The notes: generated by a model from the sequence alone, not told the origin. A stretch of DNA of 64,000 nt from Planctomycetes bacterium B3_Pla (GCA_005223045.1 NJBM01000002.1:124001-188000); one strand, 5' to 3'; shown: positions 26,367-34,709, counted from the first letter of the stretch. Program-made: numbers and translations.

Positions 26367-27882
26367 GGATTTTCAGAAACTAATCGCAAAACGTGCCCAA
26401 ACACTGTTGGGCCTTGCGAAGCATCTATCGCAGTGCCAATCGACCAGGGAAATCATGACACGTCCGCTTATGGGCGCCTTGCTGTCGCAATCCACGCAGC
26501 TTGAGGAGTTTCTTGACGCGTACGGAGCCGGCGGCAACTGCCAATGGTGCGGGATCAGAACACTGACCGCCGCGATCAAGCATTTCTCCGATGCGAGCTA
26601 CGAACTGCTCCACATCCTGTACTGGCTGCCCGCCTACCGCCTTTTGCCGATCGAGCAGGATTTTGTCAAGGCCACGGACAAAACACTCGAGTTTACAGCC
26701 GACGTGCTCTTGCATATAGCAAACCGAATGCTCGCCAGGGCCGTGGAGCTTGGTCTTCCGGTTCCGGAAGAAACTTTGCGTGAGCAATCTTACACAGAAG
26801 AGCTTACTCCCGGTCGGCTGCCGCGCAACTGCGAAACACGCAGGGTCGAGACGGTCTCCGAATCCGTAGCTCTTCTGACTACTGCTTTTCTGAACCTTGC
26901 GGTGGAAAGCAAACATGTTCGAGCCGCCGGCCAGGCGAGGCCCGAAGAATATGCCGCCTACGCCGCGGACTCGGTAAGCGAGGAGGAGCTGCGCAGTCTC
27001 GAGCTTCGCTTCCACAACCTTCAGTCGCTGTACGATACGTTTGTCTCCGGCACCGAGGCGGAACAGCTTGATACGGATTTGCCGGTTCTCAGAGGGCACA
27101 TAAGTGTTGTCTTTCATCTTTTCAGGACGGCGACGCTGTTCGCTCACCATTACGAACGGCACGTGAACAAGCAGCCGTGTGGTTCGAAGGGCCGGCAGGA
27201 ACCCCTGGTAAAAGCCGAGCCATTGCTGGATGTGCTGATGATGTACTCGGTTGCCCACATCAGCTCGTATATCGGTTGCGCGGAAGATTTGTGCCGTGAA
27301 ATGCTCAAACGCTATGCCGAGGTGGACCGGATCGAGGTCCCGGTACCTCCGTACCGTGGCTTCCACGTTCGCCCGTCCACGCTGATTTCCAAACTTGCCC
27401 GGCACTACGGAAGTGAGCTGCAGATGGAGCTTGATGAGGAGGTTTATGATGCCAGATCGCCGCTCGAACTGTTTCGCGCCAACGAGAGGATTAACGCTCA
27501 AAAACGACGGTGGCTGTCGGCGGAAATCGTCCGCCTCAAGCTTGTCCAGGAAGGGTGGGGCCAAAGGGAGACAGGTCTTGTTGTTCGCGATGTAGTGCTG
27601 GCGTTGGCCGGCCGCAGCAAACTGATCCTCTACGAGCAGCCGCTGCGGTTGCCCCAGGAGCCCGCTTGCAAGGAAGGGACGTTGCTGGAACAGGTCATTG
27701 AAGAGATGGCAAGATTGCTGGCGATGGGCAAAATCGACGTGGACGCCAAATTGACAGCCTGTTTTGTCGGCGACAAACGCGTTCTGGCCGCCATCGAGCT
27801 GCTTGCAGAATCCGGGTACGGCGAGGACAATTTCGGTAACAACATTGCGCTGCCGGAGGAGCTTGCCTATTTGCGCCGCTGA
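26341..27882 (+). CDS. Large helical protein with an embedded HPr-like domain
   Basis: 513 residues. Its ATG overlaps the previous gene by 26 bases, which indicates coupling. Residues 1-330 are mostly alpha-helical and unrecognised. Residues ~331-395 contain PPYRGFHVRPSTLISKLA followed by a beta strand and helix. This is the phosphocarrier HPr pattern G-(L/I/F)-H-x-RP-(A/S)-T, with His342 at the phosphorylated position. The rest (~395-513) is again helical and ends with ELLAESGYGEDNF. HPr is normally a free 85-90-residue protein; embedding it in a 58-kDa protein suggests a phosphorylation-responsive regulator. No other PTS gene is in the window. Confidence 0.72.
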   Translation: MVSATLTHEDFQKLIAKRAQTLLGLAKHLSQCQSTREIMTRPLMGALLSQSTQLEEFLDAYGAGGNCQWCGIRTLTAAIKHFSDASYELLHILYWLPAYRLLPIEQDFVKATDKTLEFTADVLLHIANRMLARAVELGLPVPEETLREQSYTEELTPGRLPRNCETRRVETVSESVALLTTAFLNLAVESKHVRAAGQARPEEYAAYAADSVSEEELRSLELRFHNLQSLYDTFVSGTEAEQLDTDLPVLRGHISVVFHLFRTATLFAHHYERHVNKQPCGSKGRQEPLVKAEPLLDVLMMYSVAHISSYIGCAEDLCREMLKRYAEVDRIEVPVPPYRGFHVRPSTLISKLARHYGSELQMELDEEVYDARSPLELFRANERINAQKRRWLSAEIVRLKLVQEGWGQRETGLVVRDVVLALAGRSKLILYEQPLRLPQEPACKEGTLLEQVIEEMARLLAMGKIDVDAKLTACFVGDKRVLAAIELLAESGYGEDNFGNNIALPEELAYLRR

Positions 27883-28010
27883 GCAAGTCGAATCACGCCT
27901 GTCGCTTGCGAAAGAGCATACCGGAGACACCAAAGCAGAAGGCAGCAGAAGTGGCAGAGGGAATATTCATAATAAAATATTGATTTTTTTTGCAAAAAGG
28001 GCATTTTTCT

Positions 28011-28039
28011 TTGACAAAGCGATTTGGCACGGTTAAATT
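28011..28039 (+). promoter_or_regulatory. Strong sigma-70 promoter for the histone-like gene
   Basis: A perfect TTGACA at 28011-28016 and TAAATT at 28034-28039 are separated by 17 bases, with T-rich DNA upstream like an UP element. The predicted leader before the ATG at 28097 is about 50 bases. It is among the best promoters in the window, which fits an abundant chromosomal protein. Confidence 0.68.
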
Positions 28040-28096
28040 TCAATTGATTCAACCCTGCTCTTACTATTTCAAACTTGCAAAATGGAGATTATTTTG

Positions 28097-28270
28097 ATGC
28101 AAGAATATGAAGATCTTAAAGTGCTGGTTGCTGAAATTGAAGCTGACATAAGCAAAGCCGAAGGTGGCAACAAGGCCGCAGGGACGCGTGTTCGCAAGCA
28201 AATGCAGAGAATCAAACAGGCTGCTCAGCTTGTTCGCAACTCCATCCTTGAGATCCGGTCGGCTCAATAG
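28097..28270 (+). CDS. Hc1-like histone H1 homologue, short form
   Basis: 57 residues from the ATG at 28097, ten bases after GGAG. An ATG at 28082 has no ribosome-binding site. The central AEGGNKAAGTRVRKQMQRIK resembles the N-terminal half of chlamydial Hc1 (KAEKGNKAAAQRVR...), which compacts nucleoid DNA. Hc1 has a long Lys/Ala-rich DNA-binding tail; it is missing here, and the frame ends after ILEIRSAQ. Short Hc1-like proteins are known from planctomycetes and relatives. A hairpin-T tract follows. Confidence 0.75.
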   Translation: MQEYEDLKVLVAEIEADISKAEGGNKAAGTRVRKQMQRIKQAAQLVRNSILEIRSAQ

Positions 28271-28302
28271 GCCTTCGCCGGTATTCGTACAGACCTGTTG
28301 AC

Positions 28303-28326
28303 TGCGCGTAGCGCGTGGTGTTTTTT
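28303..28326 (+). terminator. Probable terminator of the histone-like gene
   Basis: A short GC-rich hairpin (GCGC around GTA) at 28304-28314, followed after GTGGTG by TTTTTT. It is weak as a stem but well placed. Confidence 0.4.
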
Positions 28327-28419
28327 GCGTGATGTGCCATGCGTGCTGTCGTATCGTTTGCTAACAGCTATGACGCGGCAGGTGGTATGCGGGCGCAGTG
28401 GCTTTTTTTGGGATCAACA

Positions 28420-28908
28420 ATGCCGCCGCCATTACTATTTGATTTGTCGCAGATAGACCTTGAAGCGGAACCCGTCTTCGATAAAGAAGCCGTAGAAAGG
28501 GTAAATCCCCAGCAATTCGAGATGCAGCAGCTCGACGGCATCCTTTGGTGTAACAGGGAAAAATCCCTGATTTTGGGCTACAAAGACGTAACCGAAAGCG
28601 AATTCTGGATTCGCGGCCACATCCCGGGCCGGCCTCTGATGCCAGGGGTAATAATGGTCGAGGCCGCGGCCCAGTTGTCGAGCTTTTTTCTCAAAGAGAT
28701 TTACAAAGAGCAGGGATTTATAGGCTTTGCCGGCATAGAATCGGCGAAGTTCCGCTCTGTGGTCGAACCAGGCCAGAGATTGCTGCTGCTTGGCCATATC
28801 ACCAAGTACAAGCAAAGAAAGAACACCTCACTCGTCACAATGGCCGTACAGGGAGTTGTTGATGGGATGATGGTATTCGAGACAGCCGTCTCGGGTATGC
28901 GCATTTGA
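28420..28908 (+). CDS. FabZ-like hotdog-fold acyl-ACP dehydratase
   Basis: 162 residues from the ATG at 28420, which has GGGA eight bases upstream. The active-site segment RGHIPGRPLMPGVIMVEAAA has the FabZ HxPGxPxMPGV(x)3E arrangement, with His67 and Glu81 at the catalytic 14-residue spacing. A second conserved stretch FAGIESAKFRSVVEPGQRL matches the hotdog core. FabZ dehydrates 3-hydroxyacyl-ACP in fatty acid elongation. Planctomycetes carry several FabZ-like paralogues and this one stands alone, without fab or lpx genes, so its exact substrate is open. Confidence 0.85.
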   Translation: MPPPLLFDLSQIDLEAEPVFDKEAVERVNPQQFEMQQLDGILWCNREKSLILGYKDVTESEFWIRGHIPGRPLMPGVIMVEAAAQLSSFFLKEIYKEQGFIGFAGIESAKFRSVVEPGQRLLLLGHITKYKQRKNTSLVTMAVQGVVDGMMVFETAVSGMRI

Positions 28909-29018
28909 GTGATTCTGTTGCCTGATGGTCTGGCTCTTGTCTGGACCTAATGCCCGGATCTGATGGTATCAACCCGGGATTTCCCACGCACGCTGTACTA
29001 AAAGCACTCCCGTGCACT

Positions 29019-29747
29019 TCAAGCCCGATTCTGAGCAAATCTCATCTCACTTTTGCATTTCTTGCACTGGCTCGCCAAGCCATCCTTCGTCGACGAATTC
29101 TTATGGAACTCGCTTAACGCCTTCCACCGCCCACATTGTCGGCATTGCTTGGCCTTCACTTCATCCTCAACTCGCTTTTGGACCTCGTATCGGCCACCTG
29201 TGCCCACGCCACCGGGCATCTCACGTTCGAGCACTTCCTGCCGGAGCGGTTCGTTGACAGCCGCCGGCTCGGCGCCTTTCTGCTCCGAAAATCTGCCAGA
29301 TAGCATGCCTTTGTGCTCGAGCCGTTCAGCGGCAACTGTCAGCTCGGTGATTTCGTGCTGGAGCTGCTTGTTGGCAGTGGTCAAAACGGAGATCTCCCGC
29401 ACGAACCGTGCTTCAGTTTGGTCGCGTTCGATGATTTCGAGTCGGAGTTGTTCGACCTCGGCATCTGACTTTTCCAACCGTTTCGTAATCCTACGCACGT
29501 TTTCTTGCCGTACGTATCTGTTTTTTTTGTCGCCGCCTAATCTGGAGCCTATGATGGACCGGCCCTTCGGGATGCGATTTGTACGGAGAAATCTCGCCTT
29601 TTCTCGTCGACGTCGTATCGCTACCATGAATATTAGCAGGACTGTCGCCGCTGCTGCTATCGTTAGCAACTCCCAATTTTCCCACTGCCGATCATATAGC
29701 AACAACACATACTGCTTAATTGTGTCCACCAGGCTTTGTACGGTCAT
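29019..29747 (-). CDS. Membrane-anchored coiled-coil protein with C-terminal zinc ribbon
   Basis: 242 residues. One transmembrane helix at ~27-45 (LLTIAAAATVLLIFMVAIRR) is followed by a basic patch, and a coiled coil at ~85-160 (RITKRLEKSDAEVEQLRLEI). The C-terminal domain has CRQCGRWKALSEFHKNSSTK then CKKC. This paired CxxC with a conserved F and DG is the small zinc-ribbon domain common in phage and HNH-associated proteins. The combination of membrane anchor, coiled coil and zinc ribbon is unusual. No neighbour on the same strand. Function unknown. Confidence 0.8.
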   Translation of the reverse strand: MTVQSLVDTIKQYVLLLYDRQWENWELLTIAAAATVLLIFMVAIRRRREKARFLRTNRIPKGRSIIGSRLGGDKKNRYVRQENVRRITKRLEKSDAEVEQLRLEIIERDQTEARFVREISVLTTANKQLQHEITELTVAAERLEHKGMLSGRFSEQKGAEPAAVNEPLRQEVLEREMPGGVGTGGRYEVQKRVEDEVKAKQCRQCGRWKALSEFHKNSSTKDGLASQCKKCKSEMRFAQNRA

Positions 29748-30081
29748 CTCGTTTTTCCACCTCCCAATCTAAGGCAATTCCTTCATATAGCACAACGGCG
29801 CTGAGCCGATTCGCTCACAGACAGAACCACTGAAGAGCATTTCCCAGGTTTCCCATTCACCGGTAATTACGCAGCTAACCTGCAAATACGCACCGATCAA
29901 GAAGAAAACCAACTCTTTTTACATCCGTATGTTAAAGACAGAAGAATCCTCTTTGATGTGAGAGAAACCCACCGTGAGCGAAACGTCGGGTTTCTCACCA
30001 CCCTTCTTCCAAAGCCCATTCTGCCCGAATAAACCGCATTTGTCAAGGGAAAAGTTTGCGATCATCCTTTTCTATCGAATT
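29748..30081. other. Intergenic region before the RAYT transposase
   Basis: No credible ORF. The region contains one strong hairpin (29962-29996) and otherwise featureless DNA up to the RAYT left-end repeat. Confidence 0.5.
29962..29996. repeat. Strong isolated hairpin
   Basis: GAGAAACCC (29962-29970) and GGGTTTCTC (29988-29996) pair perfectly around a 17-base loop. No T-run follows, so a terminator function is doubtful. Confidence 0.5.
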
Positions 30082-30104
30082 AAAAGGGGACATTCTACTT
30101 TTTA
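30082..30104 (+). repeat. RAYT left-end repeat
   Basis: AAAAGGGGACATTCTACTTT plus three further bases, 59 bases... upstream of the transposase start counted to its ATG at 30141. It is the inverse of the repeat at the gene's 3' end, so the pair brackets the transposase. Further copies occur at 32901, 34425 and 41671. Confidence 0.75.
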
Positions 30105-30140
30105 GTTGACGAAGACAAAGATCTTGAATATCTTGCCCTC

Positions 30141-30809
30141 ATGCCAAGAACTTCCAGGGCAAGCGTGGGAAATATTTGCTACCATGTCATCAATCGCGGC
30201 AATGGAGGGGCGGCGGTTTTTCACAAGGAGGCCGATTATCTTGGCTTTACCGAAATTATAGGTCAGGCGTGTAAGCGCTTGCCATTGCGCGTGGTCAGTT
30301 GGTGCTTGATGCCCAATCATTTTCATCTGGTTCTATGGCCGCACGAAGACGGCGACCTGAGCAGGTGGATGCAATGGCTGATGACCTGTCACGTCCGCCG
30401 CTATCATCGCCACTATAACACCAGCGGCCACGTTTGGCAGGGGCGTTTCAAGGCCTTTCCGATCCAGCAGGACGGCCACTATTTGACCGTTCTGCGATAC
30501 GTCGAAAGCAATCCGCTGCGGGCGAATCTGGCAGAACGTGCCGAAGAGTGGCAGTGGTCGAGCTTGCACGCCTTAACTAATCCCGGCGAACATTCTTTTT
30601 TGTCGAGTGGCCCTGTCGAGCGGCCCGACAACTGGTTGAGCATGGTTAACCAGCGGCGGCCGGAAGCCGAACTCGAAGTGATTCACAACTGCCTCAAGCG
30701 GGGATCGCCTTTGGGCGATGATCCTTGGGCAAGAAAAATCGCCGCAAGACTCGGACTACAAAGCTCCCTGAACCCAAGAGGCAGGCCGCCCAAGAAAGCA
30801 GAAAAGTAG
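30141..30809 (+). CDS. REP-associated tyrosine transposase (RAYT, Y1/TnpA_REP family)
   Basis: 222 residues. Single-strand transposase-like HUH endonuclease: the HUH motif is PNHFHLVLWP (His60, His62), and the Tyr helix includes HYLTVLRYVESNPLRANLA (Tyr114 or Tyr120). The N-terminus MPRTSRASVGNICYHVINRG is typical of the family. The C-terminal NPRGRPPKK is basic and AT-hook-like. RAYTs are domesticated relatives of IS200/IS605 enzymes that bind and cut REP hairpins. Its ends carry inverted AAGGGGACATTCTACTTT repeats; the right one starts within the last codons. The gene looks intact. Confidence 0.93.
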   Translation: MPRTSRASVGNICYHVINRGNGGAAVFHKEADYLGFTEIIGQACKRLPLRVVSWCLMPNHFHLVLWPHEDGDLSRWMQWLMTCHVRRYHRHYNTSGHVWQGRFKAFPIQQDGHYLTVLRYVESNPLRANLAERAEEWQWSSLHALTNPGEHSFLSSGPVERPDNWLSMVNQRRPEAELEVIHNCLKRGSPLGDDPWARKIAARLGLQSSLNPRGRPPKKAEK

Positions 30810-30824
30810 AATGTCCCCTTTTTT
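30801..30824 (-). repeat. RAYT right-end repeat overlapping the stop codon
   Basis: GAAAAGTAGAATGTCCCCTT with trailing Ts is the reverse complement of the left end at 30082. The transposase stop TAG (30807-30809) lies inside it. Confidence 0.75.
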
Positions 30825-30846
30825 CCCTCTATATTTCGCGGTTCAT

Positions 30847-32271
30847 TTAGACTTTCATCTCCAGCGGTCCCCAACCATTGCGAGGCTCGCGCCAGGCCAA
30901 ATCGTTGATCTTCGGGTCGCTGATGATCTTGCCGGCTTCGTTCAACTCGAGCTTCTTACCCGCCCGGGCGCAGAGGTTGCCGAGCTGGATGTTTGCGCAC
31001 ATTGGACCGGAGTAGCTGTAGTTGGACTGACTGAACTCCCGCGGCCTCTCGCCCTTACAGGCCATGAGGAACTCCTCGTGGTGTCCGGGAGAACGCTCAA
31101 GCAGTTGGGGTGGATTGCCAAACTTCGCGTGCCTCTCCAGTGGGAGCAGTCGCGCTTCTCCCCAGTAATCACCTTCAACCAGCATTTTGCCCTTGGTGCC
31201 GTAGATCAGATTTCCGGTTCTCGGCAGCCTCATTTTGCGGCCTTTCGATGCGAGTTCCTCGGGAGCCTCCGGCATGTAAGGCGTTCCGTCAGCTTTATTG
31301 CCCTCGTACCAGTAGGTGGTGAAACCGGGGCGCCCACCCTTAGCGCGGTAGGTGCTCTTGACGATCATCCCTTTCGGCCATTGGTCGCCAATCTCACCGT
31401 TCATTTCAACCGGCTCGGCGGTGGCTGCGTAACCTGGTTTCATGATCGAGTAGATACCGTCGGTAGTGTGGCAGGCCATATCGCCCAGGGCGCCTGACCC
31501 GAAATCGACGATGCCTCGCCAGGCAAATGAATGATAGATGGATTTCCCGACGTGCCGGTCTTCAATGTCGGGGCCTTTGCGATACTTGGCGATGAAAGGC
31601 CGCATCGCCGCTGGGCCGATCCATGCCTCCCAGTCGAGTGTCTCGGGTACCGGGTCGGAATAGGCCGGACGCTTGTAGCCCTGGGGCCAGACCGGGCGAT
31701 TGGTCCAGGTGTGAAATTCCTTGATCTCGCCGACTGCACCGGCCTTGACGTATTCGTAAGCAGTCCTCCACCCATTTCCGGCGTGGCCCTGGTTGCCCTG
31801 CTGGGTGACGACTTTGGGATTTTTGGCGTAAGCCGCCGCCAGCAACTGTGCCTCACGGACCGACCAGGTCAACGGCTTCTCGGTGTAGCAGTGAATGCCC
31901 ATGGAAACGGCGGTCATCGACGGAGCAAAATGGGTGTGATCCGGGGTCGCCACGAAAACCACGTCGATTTCCTTGCCGTGCTTTTCGAAGACTTTCCGCC
32001 AATCCGTATATCCTGCCGCCTGTTCCCAGCCTTTCTTGCCGTGGACGCCGCCCCACCGGCCTTTGTCCACCTCGGCAAAGGCGACACATTGAAGGCCTGC
32101 CCCGTGGGAAAAGCCCGTATGGGCGTCTGCCCGACCGCCGGCAGCGATAAATCCCACCTGGAGTTTTTCGTTGAGTCCCTGGGCCCGCAGGAGGCTCGGG
32201 AAACCGATAGTACATGCGGCACCAACGGCAGCGCTGCGTTTGACAAACTGACGACGTGTAATGTTCGACAT
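30847..32271 (-). CDS. Tat-exported Gfo/Idh/MocA-family oxidoreductase
   Basis: 474 residues with a twin-arginine signal (TRRQFVKRSAAVGAACTIG) ending near LLRAQG, and AAGGAG at the right distance from the ATG. The NAD(P)-binding Rossmann fold starts at LQVGFIAAGGRADAH; the family motif EKPL is present (YTEKPLTWSVREA). Further on are GNQGHAGNGWRTAYE and the C-terminal beta-sheet domain. This secreted subfamily is greatly expanded in planctomycetes, where members probably act on sugars released from polysaccharides, with a tightly bound cofactor. It is a single gene, convergent with the RAYT. Confidence 0.92.
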   Translation of the reverse strand: MSNITRRQFVKRSAAVGAACTIGFPSLLRAQGLNEKLQVGFIAAGGRADAHTGFSHGAGLQCVAFAEVDKGRWGGVHGKKGWEQAAGYTDWRKVFEKHGKEIDVVFVATPDHTHFAPSMTAVSMGIHCYTEKPLTWSVREAQLLAAAYAKNPKVVTQQGNQGHAGNGWRTAYEYVKAGAVGEIKEFHTWTNRPVWPQGYKRPAYSDPVPETLDWEAWIGPAAMRPFIAKYRKGPDIEDRHVGKSIYHSFAWRGIVDFGSGALGDMACHTTDGIYSIMKPGYAATAEPVEMNGEIGDQWPKGMIVKSTYRAKGGRPGFTTYWYEGNKADGTPYMPEAPEELASKGRKMRLPRTGNLIYGTKGKMLVEGDYWGEARLLPLERHAKFGNPPQLLERSPGHHEEFLMACKGERPREFSQSNYSYSGPMCANIQLGNLCARAGKKLELNEAGKIISDPKINDLAWREPRNGWGPLEMKV

Positions 32272-32590
32272 GATCTTGGCTCCTTAACTTTTAGTGAGTG
32301 ATAGAATCGACCCTTATTTTAGTCGTATCCGGCCGGTTACGACCCCGAAAACAGCCTTGCACAGCGTTAGCACATGATTCATATATCCTACTCATAAATG
32401 CCAAACCAATCAAGGCCTCCCGTTCCTGAGCTCGTCGGGTACATTTATTCATAAAGTGCTCAAAGGACAACATCTAACCAGTTGCCAATTCAGTTACTCA
32501 TATTATCATTTAGATTTAAAGCATGCAAGCTCCATCTGGAGGCGCAGAGCGGTTTCCATTCATGAACTTTCCATGAGCCTTTTCGGTGTA
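32272..32590. other. Intergenic region upstream of the oxidoreductase
   Basis: 319 bases without an ORF or clear hairpin. It should contain the oxidoreductase promoter on the minus strand and ends where the decayed RAYT copy begins. Confidence 0.5.
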
Positions 32591-32910
32591 TTCTGTGATC
32601 CGTCGAAAGCAATCCGCTGCGGGCAAATCTGGCGGAACGTGCCGAAGAGTGGGAGTGGTCGAGTTTGCATGCCCTGACTAACCACCGCGACCATTCTTTT
32701 TTGACGAATGGCCCTGTCGAGCGGCCCGACAACTGGTTGAGCATAGTAAATCAGCGGCGGCCGGAAGACGAACTCGAAGTGATTCGCAACTGCGTCAAGC
32801 GGGGATCACCTTTAGGCAATGACCTTTGGGCAAGAAAAACCGCAAAAAGACTCGGGCTACAAAGCACCCTGAACCCAAGAGGCAGGCCGCCCAAAAAAGC
32901 AGAAAAGTAG
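32591..32910 (+). pseudogene. Truncated RAYT transposase copy
   Basis: From 32591 the sequence is nearly identical to 30489-30809, corresponding to the last ~105 residues of the RAYT. The first two thirds are missing and a TGA lies in frame near the junction (32597). Substitutions are scattered but the rest of the frame is open, so the truncation is fairly recent. The right-end repeat follows intact at 32901-32921. The HUH motif is lost, so it cannot act by itself. Confidence 0.88.
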
Positions 32911-32921
32911 AATGTCCCCTT
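32901..32921 (-). repeat. RAYT right-end repeat at the truncated copy
   Basis: AGAAAAGTAGAATGTCCCCT, identical in its core to the right end of the intact transposase at 30801-30824. Confidence 0.75.
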
Positions 32922-33245
32922 ATTCTCCCCTTTCTCCCCTGTTTGCGTTTCTTGGCAGATTTTTTACTTGAATAAACCAGAACGACAGCATAAATTTGCT
33001 GTGGCGGCGATATTCTGAATTTCTTGAGCCAAAGGCGAAGGCTCTCCGGCGCACACGTTGTTCGCCGGGCGTTGAGGGCAACGGAGTGATGGATAGGTCT
33101 TGGCCATCATAGCCGAAGTGCTCGAAGTCCCGTAAACGGCCTTTGAATGACGAGACGGGTGGGATTTTACAAGGAGATCGTATGTATATTGTCGGATTGC
33201 GCTCAAATAGTGCCTTCGGTTCAAATGAAATGAGGACATCTACCT
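32922..33245. other. Intergenic region before the membrane protein gene
   Basis: About 320 bases without a supported gene. A 91-codon minus-strand frame (33239-32964) has unusual composition and no start signal. A GCCGGGCGTTGAGGGCAACG stretch is hairpin-prone. No transposase remnant could be confirmed. Confidence 0.45.
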
Positions 33246-34286
33246 ATGGAAATTCCTCCTGAATCAAAACACTGGCTTCTCGCACACGACAAGGCAACTC
33301 TCAGGCTGCGAAGACTGATATGGTTATTAGCAGGTGCTTGCGCACTTGGCGCGGTTTACGGCTTTAATTATCGCGATATCCTGGCAGAAGAACATCGGTT
33401 GCTGCAAGACTTTATTTCTTCAGAATCGAACACTGAGCCTTACCGGCAACAACTAATCGAAGCATATCAATCAGAAAGAAATCCGGTGCTGCAGGAAGCC
33501 GCCTTATACCACCGACAAATGAGGGAATTGTATGAATCAGAAAAGGAGGAGTTGGCAAAGGCATTCATTTCTTCAATGTCGAACACCGAACCGAACCAGA
33601 CAATCGAATCGTACCTATCAGAAGGACAGACGGTGGATATTAAGACGATTCCGACTCTTTGGTTTGCAGTACGCAATCATATAGCGAAAAACATGCCTTC
33701 TGAAGAGTTTGAAATTGAAGGATTCAAAGTTGGCGTGCTGATTGCGCTGCCCGTCCTGTACGGGCCAATTCTGATTCTTGGCCTTATTCTCTGCACCATA
33801 CTCCAGATCCGTAAACTCCACACGATATTGCTGCCCATAGCATCACCGGACAGTGAAATTCAATTGAAACTCAATTCTGTCTATTTTGACCGCATAACAA
33901 CGCGCTATAAACAAAGATGGCGACTTCACGTGTTATCCTTTGGCCTAATAATACTGTTTCTGACCATTCTGGGCCCTCTGATATTCACGTCAATCCGCAC
34001 CTTCACAAAACTAGATACCAGGATAGAAATCAACGAAAAAGGGTACATCACAAGTGATCTACAAGTCGATACAACACCGATTAGGTTTAACTCAGAGCCG
34101 ACCGTAGTTAACCACGCGTCCGTATTGTTTTTCATCTCAATAGCGTTGTGGCTTGCATTGATTCTTATCTCTGTTCGGATTCCACATTACGCAAATAAAC
34201 ACGCCCAGAAAGAAATGGAAGCCGTCAAAGCCGGTGTTGACGTTGAGGGCGAACCTAACATTTCGCTGAATAAGGACGCACCGTGA
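33246..34286 (+). CDS. Multi-pass membrane protein with an internal duplication
   Basis: 346 residues. Four hydrophobic segments lie near 23-42, 163-190, 232-255 and 295-315. The region between TM1 and TM2 is charged and carries a partly duplicated unit: DFISSESNTEPYRQQLIEAY and AFISSMSNTEPNQTIESYLS, about 55 residues apart. Between TM3 and TM4 lies an exported beta-rich loop. I recognise no family. Codon use is more AT-rich than in the housekeeping genes, and it sits among RAYT end repeats, so recent acquisition is possible. The start follows only a weak ribosome-binding site. Confidence 0.78.
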   Translation: MEIPPESKHWLLAHDKATLRLRRLIWLLAGACALGAVYGFNYRDILAEEHRLLQDFISSESNTEPYRQQLIEAYQSERNPVLQEAALYHRQMRELYESEKEELAKAFISSMSNTEPNQTIESYLSEGQTVDIKTIPTLWFAVRNHIAKNMPSEEFEIEGFKVGVLIALPVLYGPILILGLILCTILQIRKLHTILLPIASPDSEIQLKLNSVYFDRITTRYKQRWRLHVLSFGLIILFLTILGPLIFTSIRTFTKLDTRIEINEKGYITSDLQVDTTPIRFNSEPTVVNHASVLFFISIALWLALILISVRIPHYANKHAQKEMEAVKAGVDVEGEPNISLNKDAP

Positions 34287-34626
34287 ACGGGGGACTCCTC
34301 AGGTCGGCCGTTAAGTTTCAACAATTACCATATAGATTCCTAGAGTAAAAGATAGAGATATTGTCAAATGTTGTGGATGAGATTTTTTCCGACCTAAGTT
34401 CGAAAGGTAAAGGGGGACAAAGGTAAAGGGGGACATTCTACTTTGATTTGGGTTACAGAGCCCAAAGGACGAACGATGAGATACGAAAGCAGAAAGTAGA
34501 ACAGTTGACCGCAGTGGACAAGAACATTTATTTGAAACCGGCAGCAGACTGTTTATCGGCATTGGCCTCTTCACCTATTCTCCTGCTCGCCTGTTCCACT
34601 GCTCTATTTTTTGCTGCCGCAAAAAA
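34287..34626. other. Intergenic region with a duplicated RAYT end repeat
   Basis: No credible ORF. AGGTAAAGGGGGACA occurs at 34405-34419 and again at 34421-34435, a 16-base tandem duplication of the repeat's left half. The 80-codon frame at 34448-34690 runs into the antisense of the tRNA and is not a gene. Confidence 0.55.
34425..34445 (+). repeat. Solo RAYT end repeat
   Basis: AAAGGGGGACATTCTACTTT matches the left end at 30082 with one extra G. There is no transposase next to it. Confidence 0.7.
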
Positions 34627-34701
34627 TAGCCCCAAGGGGATTCGAACCCCTGTTGCCGGGTTGAAAACCCGGTGTCCTAGACCTACCTAGACGATGGGGC
34701 C
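34627..34701 (-). tRNA. tRNA-Glu (anticodon UUC)
   Basis: 75 bases on the minus strand. Acceptor GGCCCCA pairs with TGGGGCT (one G-T at the end). The anticodon arm is CCGGG-TTTTCAA-CCCGG, giving TTC, and the T arm is AGGGG-TTCGAAT-CCCCT. The D arm contains TCGTCTAGGTAGGTCTAGGA, with the UC-GUCUAG start usual for tRNA-Glu. CCA is not encoded. It lies 8 bases downstream of the ferredoxin stop on the same strand and may be processed from the same transcript. Confidence 0.95.
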
Positions 34702-34709
34702 AACCGGAC

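Noticed and set aside
26425..27933. 502-codon minus-strand frame opposite the HPr-like gene
   Set aside because: The plus-strand gene is coupled to its neighbour and carries a recognisable HPr motif; the antisense frame has no recognisable domain.
29962..29996. Terminator of an unseen gene
   Set aside because: The stem is good but no T-run follows on either strand and no gene ends nearby.
33040..33075. Integron attC-like GTTGAGGGC with hairpin
   Set aside because: No matching inverse core (RYYYAAC) at the right distance and no integrase; probably an ordinary GC-rich hairpin.
34448..34690. 80-codon plus-strand frame ending in GIRTPVAGLKTRCP
   Set aside because: The end is the antisense of the tRNA-Glu gene, a well-known spurious translation; the rest lacks a start signal.
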